NCBI RefSeq assembly: GCF_029623395.1 | Contig: NZ_JAPYKK010000022.1 | Location: 1-64,000, forward strand | DNA: 64,000 nt | Source of the DNA: Sphingomonas echinoides | Lineage (GTDB): Bacteria; Pseudomonadota; Alphaproteobacteria; Sphingomonadales; Sphingomonadaceae | Direction of reading: 5' to 3' | In this document: positions 1 through 8,278 of the stretch, one piece after another | How the letters are laid out: each line of letters starts with the position of its first letter | Position numbering within the stretch: position 1 is the stretch's first letter | Translations under genes and position numbers: made by a program | The notes under the pieces: model-generated | What the model saw: only the letters and a program-made list of their open reading frames with translations | The model's database searches: none | Told to the model about the DNA's origin: nothing

Positions 1-53
1 GCCGCTAAGAAGGCGACGACCGCCCCCGAAAGAAGCACTTTGCCGAACGCCAT
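1..53 (-). CDS. N-terminus of an exported protein, cut by window edge (cytochrome c suspected)
   Basis: A reading frame opens at an ATG at 53 on the minus strand and runs off the window. Its first residues read MAFGKVLLSGAVVAFLA, which has the basic start and hydrophobic core of a signal peptide. A GAGGTG ribosome-binding site lies about 5 nt upstream and overlaps the TGA stop of the PQQ dehydrogenase gene, so the two are probably translationally coupled. The other PQQ dehydrogenase gene in this window is followed in the same way by a cytochrome c gene, so a cytochrome c electron acceptor is the likeliest product. That is inference, because no haem motif is visible in these 17 residues. Confidence 0.6.
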   Translation of the reverse strand, partial: MAFGKVLLSGAVVAFLA

Positions 54-61
54 CGTACACC

Positions 62-1984
62 TCATGGAAGCGAATAAGCGACGACCGCGTCGCTCGTCGC
101 CGGTTGGAATGCGAACCCGCCGGTCGCGACGACCGCGACCATTTGCTTGCCGCCGCGCGGGCGGTAGGTCATCGGCGTGCTGTAGCTCGAGGCGGGCAGC
201 GTCGTCGTCCACAGCGGCTTGCCGGTGCGCGTCTCGAACGCGCGGAACATCGCGTCGCGCGTCCCGCCGATGAAGGTTACGCCGCTCGCCGTCGTGATCG
301 GCCCGCCCGCGCTGAGCACGCCGACATCCTTGAGCGCGGGATCGGCATTGCTGCCGAGCGTCGTCCGCCACGCGACCTCGCCGGTCGCGACCGACACCGC
401 GACGAGCTCGCCCGCCTTGCCCTTGTGGCACGGGATTCCGCTCTCGGGATCGCTGAAATAGGCATAGCCGCGCTTCATTCCCCAACTGCCGTCGGGTTGC
501 TGCGCGAGCTGTTGCGGGCTTGCGAGCTGGTTGAGGTTGATGACGTACAGCCCGGTTGAAGGATCGAACGACCCGCCGCCCCAATCACTCCCGCCGAGGC
601 TTCCGGGGAAGAAGTTGACCGACGAGTCCGCGCGCAGCGGCTGGAACATCTTGCTGGGGACGATCGTCAGATCCTTGACCATCTTCTCGCACGCCGCGCG
701 CAGTGCAGGCGGTCCGTCGACGATCTCGTCCGCGTTCCAGCTCAGCCGCGTCAGCGGCGCGGGCTTGGCGGGCATCGGCTGCGTCGGCCACGGCTGTTCG
801 CCGGGAACGTCGGTATCGGTCGGCACCGGGACTTCGCGCACGTCGAACACCGGTTTGCCGGTGACGCGGTCGAGGATGAACATGATCGACATCTTGTTCA
901 TCACGACGATCGCGGGGATCGTCCGCCCGCCACGCTTGAGGTCGACCAGCGTCGCCACGGGCACGTCGACGTCCCAGATGTCGTGATGCACCGTCTGGAA
1001 ATGCCAGAGATACTTGCCCGTCTTGGCATCCACCGCGACGATCGAATTGCCGTAAAGGTTCTTGCCCTTGCGGTCCCCGCCCCAGCGATCGAACGTCGGC
1101 GCGCCGAGCGGGAGATAGGCGATGCCGCGCTTGTCGTCGACGACGACGAAGGTCCAGGCGTTGACGCCCGAACGCCCCTTCCAGCTTTCGCCGTCCCACG
1201 TCCCGAAATTGGCTTCGCCCGGCTGCGGGATCGAATGGAAGGTCCAGACGAGCTTTCCGGTGGCGGCATCCCAGGCGCGCACGTCGCCCGCTGCGCCCTT
1301 GGTCGGCATCTCCTGGACGCGCGATCCGGTGATGATGAGGTTGCGATAGATTGCGGGTGGCCCGCTCATGCCGAGCGGCGCGCGCGTACCGTTCATCACC
1401 TCGGGGGTTTTCATCGTGATCGCGCCGTCGGTGCCGAAGCCCGCGGCGGGTTTCCCGGTCTTGGCGTCGAGCGCGTACAGTTTGCCCGCGCGCCCGCCGA
1501 ACACGACGCGCGGCGCGATGCCCTTGCTCCCCGGCCAATAGGCGACGCCACGAGTCGACGGCTGGTCGTTGGCCGGAAGTGGGAACACCCACAGTTCCTT
1601 GCCCGTCGCTGCATCCAGCGCGACGACGCGACGGTACGGGGTCGCGAGATACATCACGCCGTCGACCACCACCGGAGTCGCTTCGGAGGCGGAGAAGCCG
1701 GTGCGAAACTTCTGCGGTACGCTGTCGGGCATCGGGATCGTTTCGCCCGTCGTTCCTGCGGGGCGCATGTGATACGTCCACGCGGGTTGCAGCTGCGCGA
1801 CGTTCGCCGGGGTGATCTCGGTCAGCGGGGAATTGCGCGCATGCCCCTCGTCGCGTCCGTAGCTTGCCCAGTCGGTTGCGCTCTTGCCGCCCCCGCTTTG
1901 CCCGATAGCTGCAGCGATTGGCAACGCCAGCAGTGTCGCGGCAATGCCGACACGGGATGATCGTCGCACGGTCCGGTGGTTCAA
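62..1984 (-). CDS. PQQ-dependent dehydrogenase (quinoprotein), periplasmic
   Basis: A protein of about 640 residues with the eight-bladed beta-propeller repeats of quinoprotein alcohol/glucose dehydrogenases. Recurrent blade motifs include AATGKELWVF, DAATGKLVWTF and TGKYLWHF. The N-terminus is a signal peptide (basic start, then a core around GIAATLLALPIAAAIG), so it should act in the periplasm. It lacks a fused haem domain and therefore needs a separate cytochrome c. I chose the TTG at 1984 because an AGGAGAG ribosome-binding site sits 7-8 nt before it; the in-frame ATG at 2002 has only a weak site. It is divergent from a CoA-transferase gene across a perfect palindrome. The substrate is unknown; an alcohol or aldehyde is expected from the family. 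Confidence 0.85.
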   Translation of the reverse strand: MNHRTVRRSSRVGIAATLLALPIAAAIGQSGGGKSATDWASYGRDEGHARNSPLTEITPANVAQLQPAWTYHMRPAGTTGETIPMPDSVPQKFRTGFSASEATPVVVDGVMYLATPYRRVVALDAATGKELWVFPLPANDQPSTRGVAYWPGSKGIAPRVVFGGRAGKLYALDAKTGKPAAGFGTDGAITMKTPEVMNGTRAPLGMSGPPAIYRNLIITGSRVQEMPTKGAAGDVRAWDAATGKLVWTFHSIPQPGEANFGTWDGESWKGRSGVNAWTFVVVDDKRGIAYLPLGAPTFDRWGGDRKGKNLYGNSIVAVDAKTGKYLWHFQTVHHDIWDVDVPVATLVDLKRGGRTIPAIVVMNKMSIMFILDRVTGKPVFDVREVPVPTDTDVPGEQPWPTQPMPAKPAPLTRLSWNADEIVDGPPALRAACEKMVKDLTIVPSKMFQPLRADSSVNFFPGSLGGSDWGGGSFDPSTGLYVINLNQLASPQQLAQQPDGSWGMKRGYAYFSDPESGIPCHKGKAGELVAVSVATGEVAWRTTLGSNADPALKDVGVLSAGGPITTASGVTFIGGTRDAMFRAFETRTGKPLWTTTLPASSYSTPMTYRPRGGKQMVAVVATGGFAFQPATSDAVVAYSLP

Positions 1985-2068
1985 GGCGATCTCTCCTATC
2001 ATGCGCGTCCACCAGCAATTTTGGCAGCGCGCATTGTTTCGATTATGGGAGGATGCTAGCAACCTGTC

Positions 2069-2089
2069 GGATCATATACAATATGATCC
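2069..2089. promoter_or_regulatory. Perfect 9-3-9 inverted repeat in divergent promoter
   Basis: Arms GGATCATAT and ATATGATCC are perfectly complementary and separated by three bases (ACA). The site lies between the divergently read PQQ dehydrogenase and CoA-transferase genes. The symmetry, length and position fit a dimeric repressor or activator site. A GntR/FCD regulator encoded near 13 kb is one candidate binder, which is inference only. Confidence 0.55.
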
Positions 2090-2134
2090 GGAGCGTTCGT
2101 CGGCTAAAGGCGAGTTTCAAGGGGAGAAAACCGG

Positions 2135-3322
2135 ATGCCAAACTTGCCGCTCGCGGGTCTGCGCGTACTCGACATATCGCAGGTCATGGCCGGACCGTTC
2201 TGCTGCATGCTGCTCGGCGACATGGGCGCGGACGTGATCAAGATCGAACCGCCGCGCGTCGGCGATTCGACGCGGCATTCCATGGGGTTCCGCCTGAAGG
2301 GCGAGGACAGCCCGGGTTTCCTGGCGCTCAACCGCAACAAGCGCAGCATCACGCTCGATCTCAAGGACGCGGCTGACCGAGAGGTGCTCTATGCGCTGGT
2401 CAAGACCGCCGACATCGTGGTCGAGAATGCACGTCCCGGCGTGTCGAAGCGGCTTGGCATCGATTACGATACGCTCGCGGCGATCAACCCGCGACTGATC
2501 TACGCGAGCATCTCGGGGTTCGGCCAGACCGGACCATGGGCGCAGCGCCCGGGGTTCGACCTGATCGCGCAGGCGATGTCGGGCGTGCTCAGCTCCAACG
2601 GCTTCCCGGGCATGGAGCCTGCCAAGAATTCGATCGCGGTCGCCGATCTCGGGGCGGGGCTGTTTTCGGTGTACGGCATCCTCAGCGCGGTGATCGGGCG
2701 GCAGACCTCGGGGCAGGGGCAATATATCGATGCGTCGCTGCTCGAGGCCGCGATGGGCCTGTCGATCTGGGAAACGACCGAATTGTGGGGCACGGGCAAG
2801 TCGCCGACTCCGATCGGTTCGGCCAATCGGATGTCCGCGCCGTATCAGGCGGTGCTCGCGTCGGACGGCTGGTTCGTGATCGGCGCGGCCAATCAAGGAT
2901 TGTGGCTCAAGTTCATCGCAGTGATCGGTCGCGCCGAGCTGCAAGATGATCCGCGCTACGCCAATAACGCCAACCGCGTCGCCAACCGGCTGGTGCTGAT
3001 CGAGGATCTCGCGCCGACCTTCCTGACGCGCACCAAGCAGGAATGGATCGACGCATTGCTCGAAGCGGGCGTGCCCGCCGCGCCGATCCTCGATTACGGC
3101 GAGGCGGTCGAGAGCGAACAGGCGATCGCGCGCGACATGGTCCAGATGATCCCGCATCCGGTCGAAGGTGAATTCAAGGCGCTCGGCTTTCCGGTCAAGA
3201 TGCGCGGCACGCCGCAGGAAGTTCGCCTGCCGCCACCGCTGATCAACGAACATAGCGCGGAGATCCGGCGCGAACTGGTCGAGCGCGGGTTGCTTGCCGC
3301 CGAGCCGAAGACGGCGGAATGA
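2135..3322 (+). CDS. CaiB/BaiF family class III CoA-transferase
   Basis: A protein of 395 residues, normal for the family, expected to move CoA between carboxylic acids in the cytoplasm. The N-terminal Rossmann-like region reads LRVLDISQVMAGPFCCMLLG, followed by GADVIKIEPP. The catalytic aspartate is likely Asp171 in ADLGAGLFSVYG, matching the position of the active-site Asp of formyl-CoA transferase. An AGGGGAG ribosome-binding site precedes the ATG. Its stop overlaps the start of the next gene (ATGA), so the two are co-translated. It likely activates an acid made by the neighbouring oxidative enzymes, but the acid and CoA donor are not deducible. Confidence 0.9.
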   Translation: MPNLPLAGLRVLDISQVMAGPFCCMLLGDMGADVIKIEPPRVGDSTRHSMGFRLKGEDSPGFLALNRNKRSITLDLKDAADREVLYALVKTADIVVENARPGVSKRLGIDYDTLAAINPRLIYASISGFGQTGPWAQRPGFDLIAQAMSGVLSSNGFPGMEPAKNSIAVADLGAGLFSVYGILSAVIGRQTSGQGQYIDASLLEAAMGLSIWETTELWGTGKSPTPIGSANRMSAPYQAVLASDGWFVIGAANQGLWLKFIAVIGRAELQDDPRYANNANRVANRLVLIEDLAPTFLTRTKQEWIDALLEAGVPAAPILDYGEAVESEQAIARDMVQMIPHPVEGEFKALGFPVKMRGTPQEVRLPPPLINEHSAEIRRELVERGLLAAEPKTAE

Positions 3323-4101
3323 GCGCGGCACAGCTTCTGTTCGAGCGCGACGGTCATGCCGCGCATATCCGGTTTGACAATCCGTCCGCGCACAATGCGC
3401 TGACCGGCGAAATGTGGATCGCGCTGCGTGATGCCGCACGCGCGATTGCGGCGGATCCGGCAATCCGCGTCGCGACGTTCCGCGGAGTCGGCGGGAAGGC
3501 GTTCATCTCGGGCACCGACATCAGCAAGTTCGCGGACTTCACTACGGGCGCGCAAGGCGTCGCCTATGAACGCGAGATCGACGAATGCATGGCCGCGGTG
3601 GATGCGATCCCGTGCACGACGATCGCGATCGTCGAGGGCTGGGCGGTCGGCGGGGGGCTCAACATTTCGTCCGCCTGCGACTTCCGCATCGCGACCAGCG
3701 ACGCGCGGTTCGGGTCGCCGATCGGGCGGACGATCGGCAATTGCCTGTCGGCGGCGAGCGTCGCCCGGATCGGTAGCGCAGTCGGGGTGCAGTTCGCGAA
3801 GCGGATGGTGCTGCTCGGCCAGTTCCTGACCGCGGAGCAATTGCTCGACAGCGGCTTCCTGCTCCAGATCGTAGAGCGCGATGCGATCGACGCTGAAGTC
3901 GCCACGCTGTGCGCCCGCGCGATCGAGAATGCGCCGCTGACGACGCGCGTCACCAAGGAAACGATCCGTCGCATGACCCACGCGGATCTGCCCGCGATCG
4001 AGGATCTGATCGACCAGGTCTATGGCAGCGCGGATTTCCGGAGGGGCGTCGGCGATTTTCTCGCACGGACCAAGCGCGTCCCCGACTGGACCGGCGACTG
4101 A
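3319..4101 (+). CDS. Crotonase-fold protein lacking both catalytic hydratase glutamates
   Basis: A protein of 260 residues with clear enoyl-CoA hydratase/isomerase architecture: a CoA-binding and oxyanion segment (KAFISGTDISKF) and the second oxyanion loop (EGWAVGGGLN). In true hydratases the two catalytic glutamates lie in GGGCEL and QPEI contexts. Here the equivalents are Asn115 (GGGLNISSACDF) and Ile135 (FGSPIGRT). Hydration is therefore doubtful; isomerase, hydrolase, decarboxylase or ring-cleaving activity on a CoA thioester is possible. It overlaps the CoA-transferase stop by ATGA, so it probably acts on the thioester that enzyme makes. Confidence 0.85.
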   Translation: MSAAQLLFERDGHAAHIRFDNPSAHNALTGEMWIALRDAARAIAADPAIRVATFRGVGGKAFISGTDISKFADFTTGAQGVAYEREIDECMAAVDAIPCTTIAIVEGWAVGGGLNISSACDFRIATSDARFGSPIGRTIGNCLSAASVARIGSAVGVQFAKRMVLLGQFLTAEQLLDSGFLLQIVERDAIDAEVATLCARAIENAPLTTRVTKETIRRMTHADLPAIEDLIDQVYGSADFRRGVGDFLARTKRVPDWTGD

Positions 4102-4126
4102 GCGTCACCGGTCCGTCGGGGTCCGA

Positions 4127-4579
4127 TCAGGCGGGCTTCTGCGCGATGATCTTGACGTTGGACATCATCGGCGCAGCGGGTGGCAACGCGACCTCGCCGG
4201 CGGGAAAGCCGTTCGACTGTAAAACATAAGCCTCGATATCCGACACCGTGCGCCCGCTCAGGCTGCCCGGCGCACTGAGTGGCATCGTCGTCTTGATCCG
4301 GGTAAACAGATCGCCCGCCGAGGTATTGTTCCAGTTGTTGAGAAAGCCGGCGCCGGTCAGCGCGGGCGCAACGTCGATCCCGGCAAGACTTTCGCCGTGG
4401 CAGGCCGCGCAACTCGCAGCATAGGCCGCCTTGCCGCGAGTCGCCTGCTCCGCCGTATAGGCACCTGTCCAGACGGTCTTCTCCGCCGTTTGCGCGCGCG
4501 TCGCGACCGCGCCGCCAAACGCAATCATGCTGGCGAGAGCGATCATCCCGGTCGTGGTCATCTTGAACTGGGCCATCAT
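4127..4579 (-). CDS. Class I cytochrome c, partner of PQQ dehydrogenase
   Basis: A 150-residue protein with a signal peptide (residues 1-30, ending near ATRAQ) and one haem site, Cys57-Ala-Ala-Cys60-His61. Met99 in IKTTMPLSAPG is the likely sixth ligand. It should sit in the periplasm and take electrons from the PQQ dehydrogenase encoded immediately upstream. The ATGA overlap with that gene's stop supports a stoichiometric pair. It is the last gene of the minus-strand catabolic operon and is convergent with the crotonase gene. An ATG-ATG start leaves a one-codon uncertainty. Confidence 0.9.
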   Translation of the reverse strand: MMAQFKMTTTGMIALASMIAFGGAVATRAQTAEKTVWTGAYTAEQATRGKAAYAASCAACHGESLAGIDVAPALTGAGFLNNWNNTSAGDLFTRIKTTMPLSAPGSLSGRTVSDIEAYVLQSNGFPAGEVALPPAAPMMSNVKIIAQKPA

Positions 4580-6723
4580 GCTTTTCCTGGAAGACGGTAC
4601 GCGATCAGCTCGGCGCTGGTGTTACCACCGCCGGTTGCTACGACAATAAATTGTTTTCCTTCAAGGCGATAGGTCATTGGCGAGCCGCTTTGCGGGGCGG
4701 GCATGTAGACGGCCCCCTTTTCCTCGCCAGTCGCCTTGTCATACGCGCGCAGCATCGCGCCGCGGATGCCATATTCATTCGTGTAGAACCCGGCCTCGCC
4801 ACAAATCACCAATGTCTTGGTCAGTAGCGGCCCGAGATTGCCTGCCCGACCGGTGCGCGGGATCTTGAGCCCCTTGAGCGCGGGGTGGTTGCGGATGTTG
4901 TCGGGGGTCTCGCCGTGCGCGACCTGCCATTTGAGATCGCCCTTGGTGAGGTCGATTGCGGTGATCCGGCCGTACGGCGGCTTGAGCAGCGGCAATCCCT
5001 TGATCGCAAGGAACCCGGGAGGAAGGCTTCCGCTGGGGCGACCGCCGGGTCCGCCGCCGGGTTGTCCGCCGGGACGCGGTACGCCGGGAGGCGGGCCGTC
5101 GGGGCCGAGCATCCCGCCATAGCCGCCGCCACCCGCTGCGCCCATGTTCGTCTGCGGTCGCGGTGTGGCACCCGCAATGCCGTGGATTTGCGGAAACTGC
5201 GAAACTTTGTCGTTGGCGTTGGGGACGATCCCGATCACGCTCGGCTGGTTCTTGGAATAGACGTAGACGATGTGCGTTTCAGGATCGTAGCATCCGCCCG
5301 GCCAATTGGTCCCGCCCTGGATGCCGGGGTTGGTAATCGTTCCCCAGCGGCCCGGCTTGCTCACGACAGGCGGCGTATAGAGCGGCCCGATCTTGTAATT
5401 CTTGACGAATTCCACTGCCTCGGCGCGCAGCTCTGGCGTGAAGTCGATCAGATCGTCGATCGTGACGCCCTGCACGTCATACGCAGGCGGCTTGGACGGG
5501 AACGGTTGCGTCGGCGCGTACCATTCGCCGGGAACGTCCCCCGCCTCGACTTTGCGCTCCGAGATCGGCCAGATCGGCTTTCCCGTCTCGCGGTCGAGCA
5601 CATAGAGGAACGCCTGCTTGGTCGGCTGCGCGAGCGCCTTGACCATGCGGCCCCTGACCGGAATGTCGCACAGGATCGGGGCACACGGGATGTCGCGGTC
5701 CCACAGGCCGTGATGGACGAACTGGTAATGCCATTTGCGCACCCCCGTCTCCAGGTCGAGCGCGACGAGCGACTCCCCGAACAGCGCATTGCCGCGGCGG
5801 AACATCCCCATCTCGTCCCCGGTCGGCAATTCTACAGGCACATAGACCAGCCCGAGCCCCTCGTCGGCGGACATTTCCGCCCATACGCCGGCATTGCCCG
5901 CTTCGTCCGCGTCGCCGTTGATCCAGCTGTCGTAGCCGAACTCGCCCTTCCGCGGGATCGTGTGGAAGATCCACTTGCGCTTGCCGGTGCGCACGTCGAA
6001 CCCGCGGACATAGCCTTTGACGTTCTTGCGCACCGTCGGCACGTCGCCTGCGCTGTGTGCCGCACCGACGACGACCGTGTTGCGCGCGATCAGCGGGGTG
6101 GCGTGCAATCCGACATCCGCGGTCTCGACATCGAGTTCCTGGTCGAAATCGCGCTTGAGGTCGACGATCCCGTTGGTCCCGAACGCGGGGTCGGGGGTTC
6201 CCGTGGCGGCATCGAGCGACACGAGCTGATAGCCGGTCGTGACATACAAGATCCGCTCGAGCGTCCCGTCGGTCCAGTAGGACACGCCGTGCCCCGACAA
6301 TTGCCGCGGTGAGTTGAGCGCGCGCTGGCCTTCGTCGAGCCGGTGCATCCACAGCAATTCGCCCGTCGCGGCATCGATCGCGATACAGTCGCGGCGCGAT
6401 CCTGCGGGCAGGTACAGCCGTCCCTTGATCAGCAACGGCGTCGGCTCGAACTGGAACTCCTTGCGTGCACCGAGCACGTCGGTCTTGAAACTCCACGCGA
6501 CTTCGAGGTCCGAGAAGTTCTCCGCGGTGATCTGCGCGAGCGGCGAATAGCGCGTGTTGGCCTGGTCGGCGGCGTAATGCCGCCATTCGGTGTCCTTGCC
6601 GTCGTCCTGGGCGGGCTGCGGGGCCTGCAACGGCGCAAAGGCGAGCGTGGGGGTGCCGAAGCCTGCCGCGACGACGGTCGCGGCAGTGCCGCCCAAGAGT
6701 CTGCGTCGAGATATATCCCACAT
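4576..6723 (-). CDS. PQQ-dependent dehydrogenase with Tat signal and Gly/Pro-rich insert
   Basis: About 715 residues of quinoprotein beta-propeller, with repeats such as DAATGELLWMHRL, DVRTGKRKWIFHTIP and DLETGVRKWHYQF. The N-terminus carries a twin-arginine signal (SRRRLLGG followed by a hydrophobic stretch), suggesting folded export to the periplasm. The other copy in this window has a Sec-like signal. A Gly/Pro-rich insert of roughly 50 residues (coded around 5010-5165) interrupts the propeller before the last blades. I prefer the ATG at 6723, which has GGAGAGGA about 10 nt upstream, over the in-frame ATG at 6747. It is translationally coupled to a cytochrome c and follows the aldehyde dehydrogenase in the operon. 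Confidence 0.88.
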   Translation of the reverse strand: MWDISRRRLLGGTAATVVAAGFGTPTLAFAPLQAPQPAQDDGKDTEWRHYAADQANTRYSPLAQITAENFSDLEVAWSFKTDVLGARKEFQFEPTPLLIKGRLYLPAGSRRDCIAIDAATGELLWMHRLDEGQRALNSPRQLSGHGVSYWTDGTLERILYVTTGYQLVSLDAATGTPDPAFGTNGIVDLKRDFDQELDVETADVGLHATPLIARNTVVVGAAHSAGDVPTVRKNVKGYVRGFDVRTGKRKWIFHTIPRKGEFGYDSWINGDADEAGNAGVWAEMSADEGLGLVYVPVELPTGDEMGMFRRGNALFGESLVALDLETGVRKWHYQFVHHGLWDRDIPCAPILCDIPVRGRMVKALAQPTKQAFLYVLDRETGKPIWPISERKVEAGDVPGEWYAPTQPFPSKPPAYDVQGVTIDDLIDFTPELRAEAVEFVKNYKIGPLYTPPVVSKPGRWGTITNPGIQGGTNWPGGCYDPETHIVYVYSKNQPSVIGIVPNANDKVSQFPQIHGIAGATPRPQTNMGAAGGGGYGGMLGPDGPPPGVPRPGGQPGGGPGGRPSGSLPPGFLAIKGLPLLKPPYGRITAIDLTKGDLKWQVAHGETPDNIRNHPALKGLKIPRTGRAGNLGPLLTKTLVICGEAGFYTNEYGIRGAMLRAYDKATGEEKGAVYMPAPQSGSPMTYRLEGKQFIVVATGGGNTSAELIAYRLPGKA

Positions 6724-6778
6724 CGCGCGTGTTTCCTCTCCAATCATCCCAATTCAGCGATGAGCCTGTATCCGGCTC

Positions 6779-8263
6779 TTACCAGCTGACGGCGATGTAC
6801 TTGATCTCGCAATATTCGATCAGTCCGTGATGCGATCCCTCGCGTCCAAGACCGCTTTGTTTCATGCCCCCGAACGGCGCCGCCGCATCCGAGACCAGCC
6901 CGCGATTGACCGCGACCATCCCGCATTCGATCCGCTCGGCGATCTGCAGCGCCTTTTTCAGGTCTTCCGAATAGACATACGCCGCCAGACCGTATTCCGT
7001 GGCATTCGCCAACCGGATCGCGTCTTCGGGATCGTCGAACGGGATGATCGCGGCGACCGGACCGAACACTTCGTCCTCGAGGATGTCGGAACCGGGCTGA
7101 ACGTTGGCGATCACCGATGGCGGATAGAAGAACCCTTCGCGCTCCAGCGTCTTGCCGCCGAGCCGGACGTCCGCGCCCTTGGCGACCGCATCCGCGACCA
7201 GCCGCTCGATCTTGTCGATCGACGCCTGGTTGATCATCGCGCCACACTGCGTCGCGGCGTCGCACCCCGCGCCGACCGTCATCGCGCCCATCCGCGCGAC
7301 GAGCTTCTCGACGAACCGGTCATGGATCTCGCGCTGGACGTAGAAGCGGTTGGCGGCGGTGCAGGCTTCGCCCGCGTTGCGCATCTTGGCGACCATCGCG
7401 CCCTCGATCGCAGCGTCGAGATCGGCGTCGTCGAACACGAGGAAGGGCGCGTTGCCGCCAAGCTCCATCGAGGCGCTGACCACGGTATTCGCCGCTTCGC
7501 GCAACAGGATCCGCCCGACTTCGGTCGATCCGGTGAACGAGAGTTTGCGCACGCGTGGATCGTTGAGGATCGCGCTGCACATCGGGCCGGGGTCGCTCGC
7601 GTTGAGGACGTTGATGACGCCCGCCGGAACGCCCGCGCGGCGCATGATTTCCGCCACCGCAAGCGCGGTCAGCGGGGTTTCCTCGGCGGGCTTGAGGATG
7701 CACGTGCACCCGGCGGCGAGCGCAGGGGCGATCTTGCGGGTCGCCATCGCGGCGGGGAAATTCCACGGCGTGATCAGCAGCGCGATGCCGATCGGCTGGT
7801 ACTGCACGAGGATCCGGTTCGCGCCGCCGGGGGCGATCCCCATCTCGCCATTGATGCGCACCGCTTCCTCGGCATACCAGCGAAAGAATTCGGCGGCATA
7901 AGCGACTTCGCCGCGCGCATCGGTCAGCGCCTTGCCGTTTTCCAGCGAGATCAACTGCGCAAGCCATTCCTGCTCGGCCATCATCGCATAGAAACAAGCG
8001 AGCAGGATGTCGGCGCGTTTGCGCGGCGGTGTCGCCGCCCATCCCGCGGCGGCGGCGGACGCCGCATCGACTGCCGCGATTCCTTCCGCAACGCCGCCAT
8101 CGGCGACCGCGGTCAGCGTCTCGCCGGTCGAGGGATTGATGATGTCGATCCGCGCGGCCGTGGCGGAATCGACCCAGGCGTCACCGATCAGCAGTCCGGT
8201 CGGGATCGCGAACGGCGCCGGGCGGTCGCCGGCGGCGGGGGGCGTATAGCTAAGCGAGGTCAT
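6779..8263 (-). CDS. NAD(P)-dependent aldehyde dehydrogenase, succinate-semialdehyde dehydrogenase-like
   Basis: A 494-residue ALDH-superfamily enzyme. The general base is Glu267 in MELGGNAPF and the nucleophile is Cys301 in NAGEACTAANR. The cofactor region has ITPWNFP and FTGSTEVG. The overall pattern is closest to the GabD group, but substrate assignment inside ALDHs is unreliable. It lies 15 bp after the Fe-type alcohol dehydrogenase stop, with AGGA before its ATG, inside one operon. The pair could turn an alcohol into an acid through an aldehyde; with a GabD-like enzyme this might be a 4-hydroxybutyrate-type substrate, which is inference. Confidence 0.88.
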   Translation of the reverse strand: MTSLSYTPPAAGDRPAPFAIPTGLLIGDAWVDSATAARIDIINPSTGETLTAVADGGVAEGIAAVDAASAAAAGWAATPPRKRADILLACFYAMMAEQEWLAQLISLENGKALTDARGEVAYAAEFFRWYAEEAVRINGEMGIAPGGANRILVQYQPIGIALLITPWNFPAAMATRKIAPALAAGCTCILKPAEETPLTALAVAEIMRRAGVPAGVINVLNASDPGPMCSAILNDPRVRKLSFTGSTEVGRILLREAANTVVSASMELGGNAPFLVFDDADLDAAIEGAMVAKMRNAGEACTAANRFYVQREIHDRFVEKLVARMGAMTVGAGCDAATQCGAMINQASIDKIERLVADAVAKGADVRLGGKTLEREGFFYPPSVIANVQPGSDILEDEVFGPVAAIIPFDDPEDAIRLANATEYGLAAYVYSEDLKKALQIAERIECGMVAVNRGLVSDAAAPFGGMKQSGLGREGSHHGLIEYCEIKYIAVSW

Positions 8264-8278
8264 GCGGAAATCCTGATC

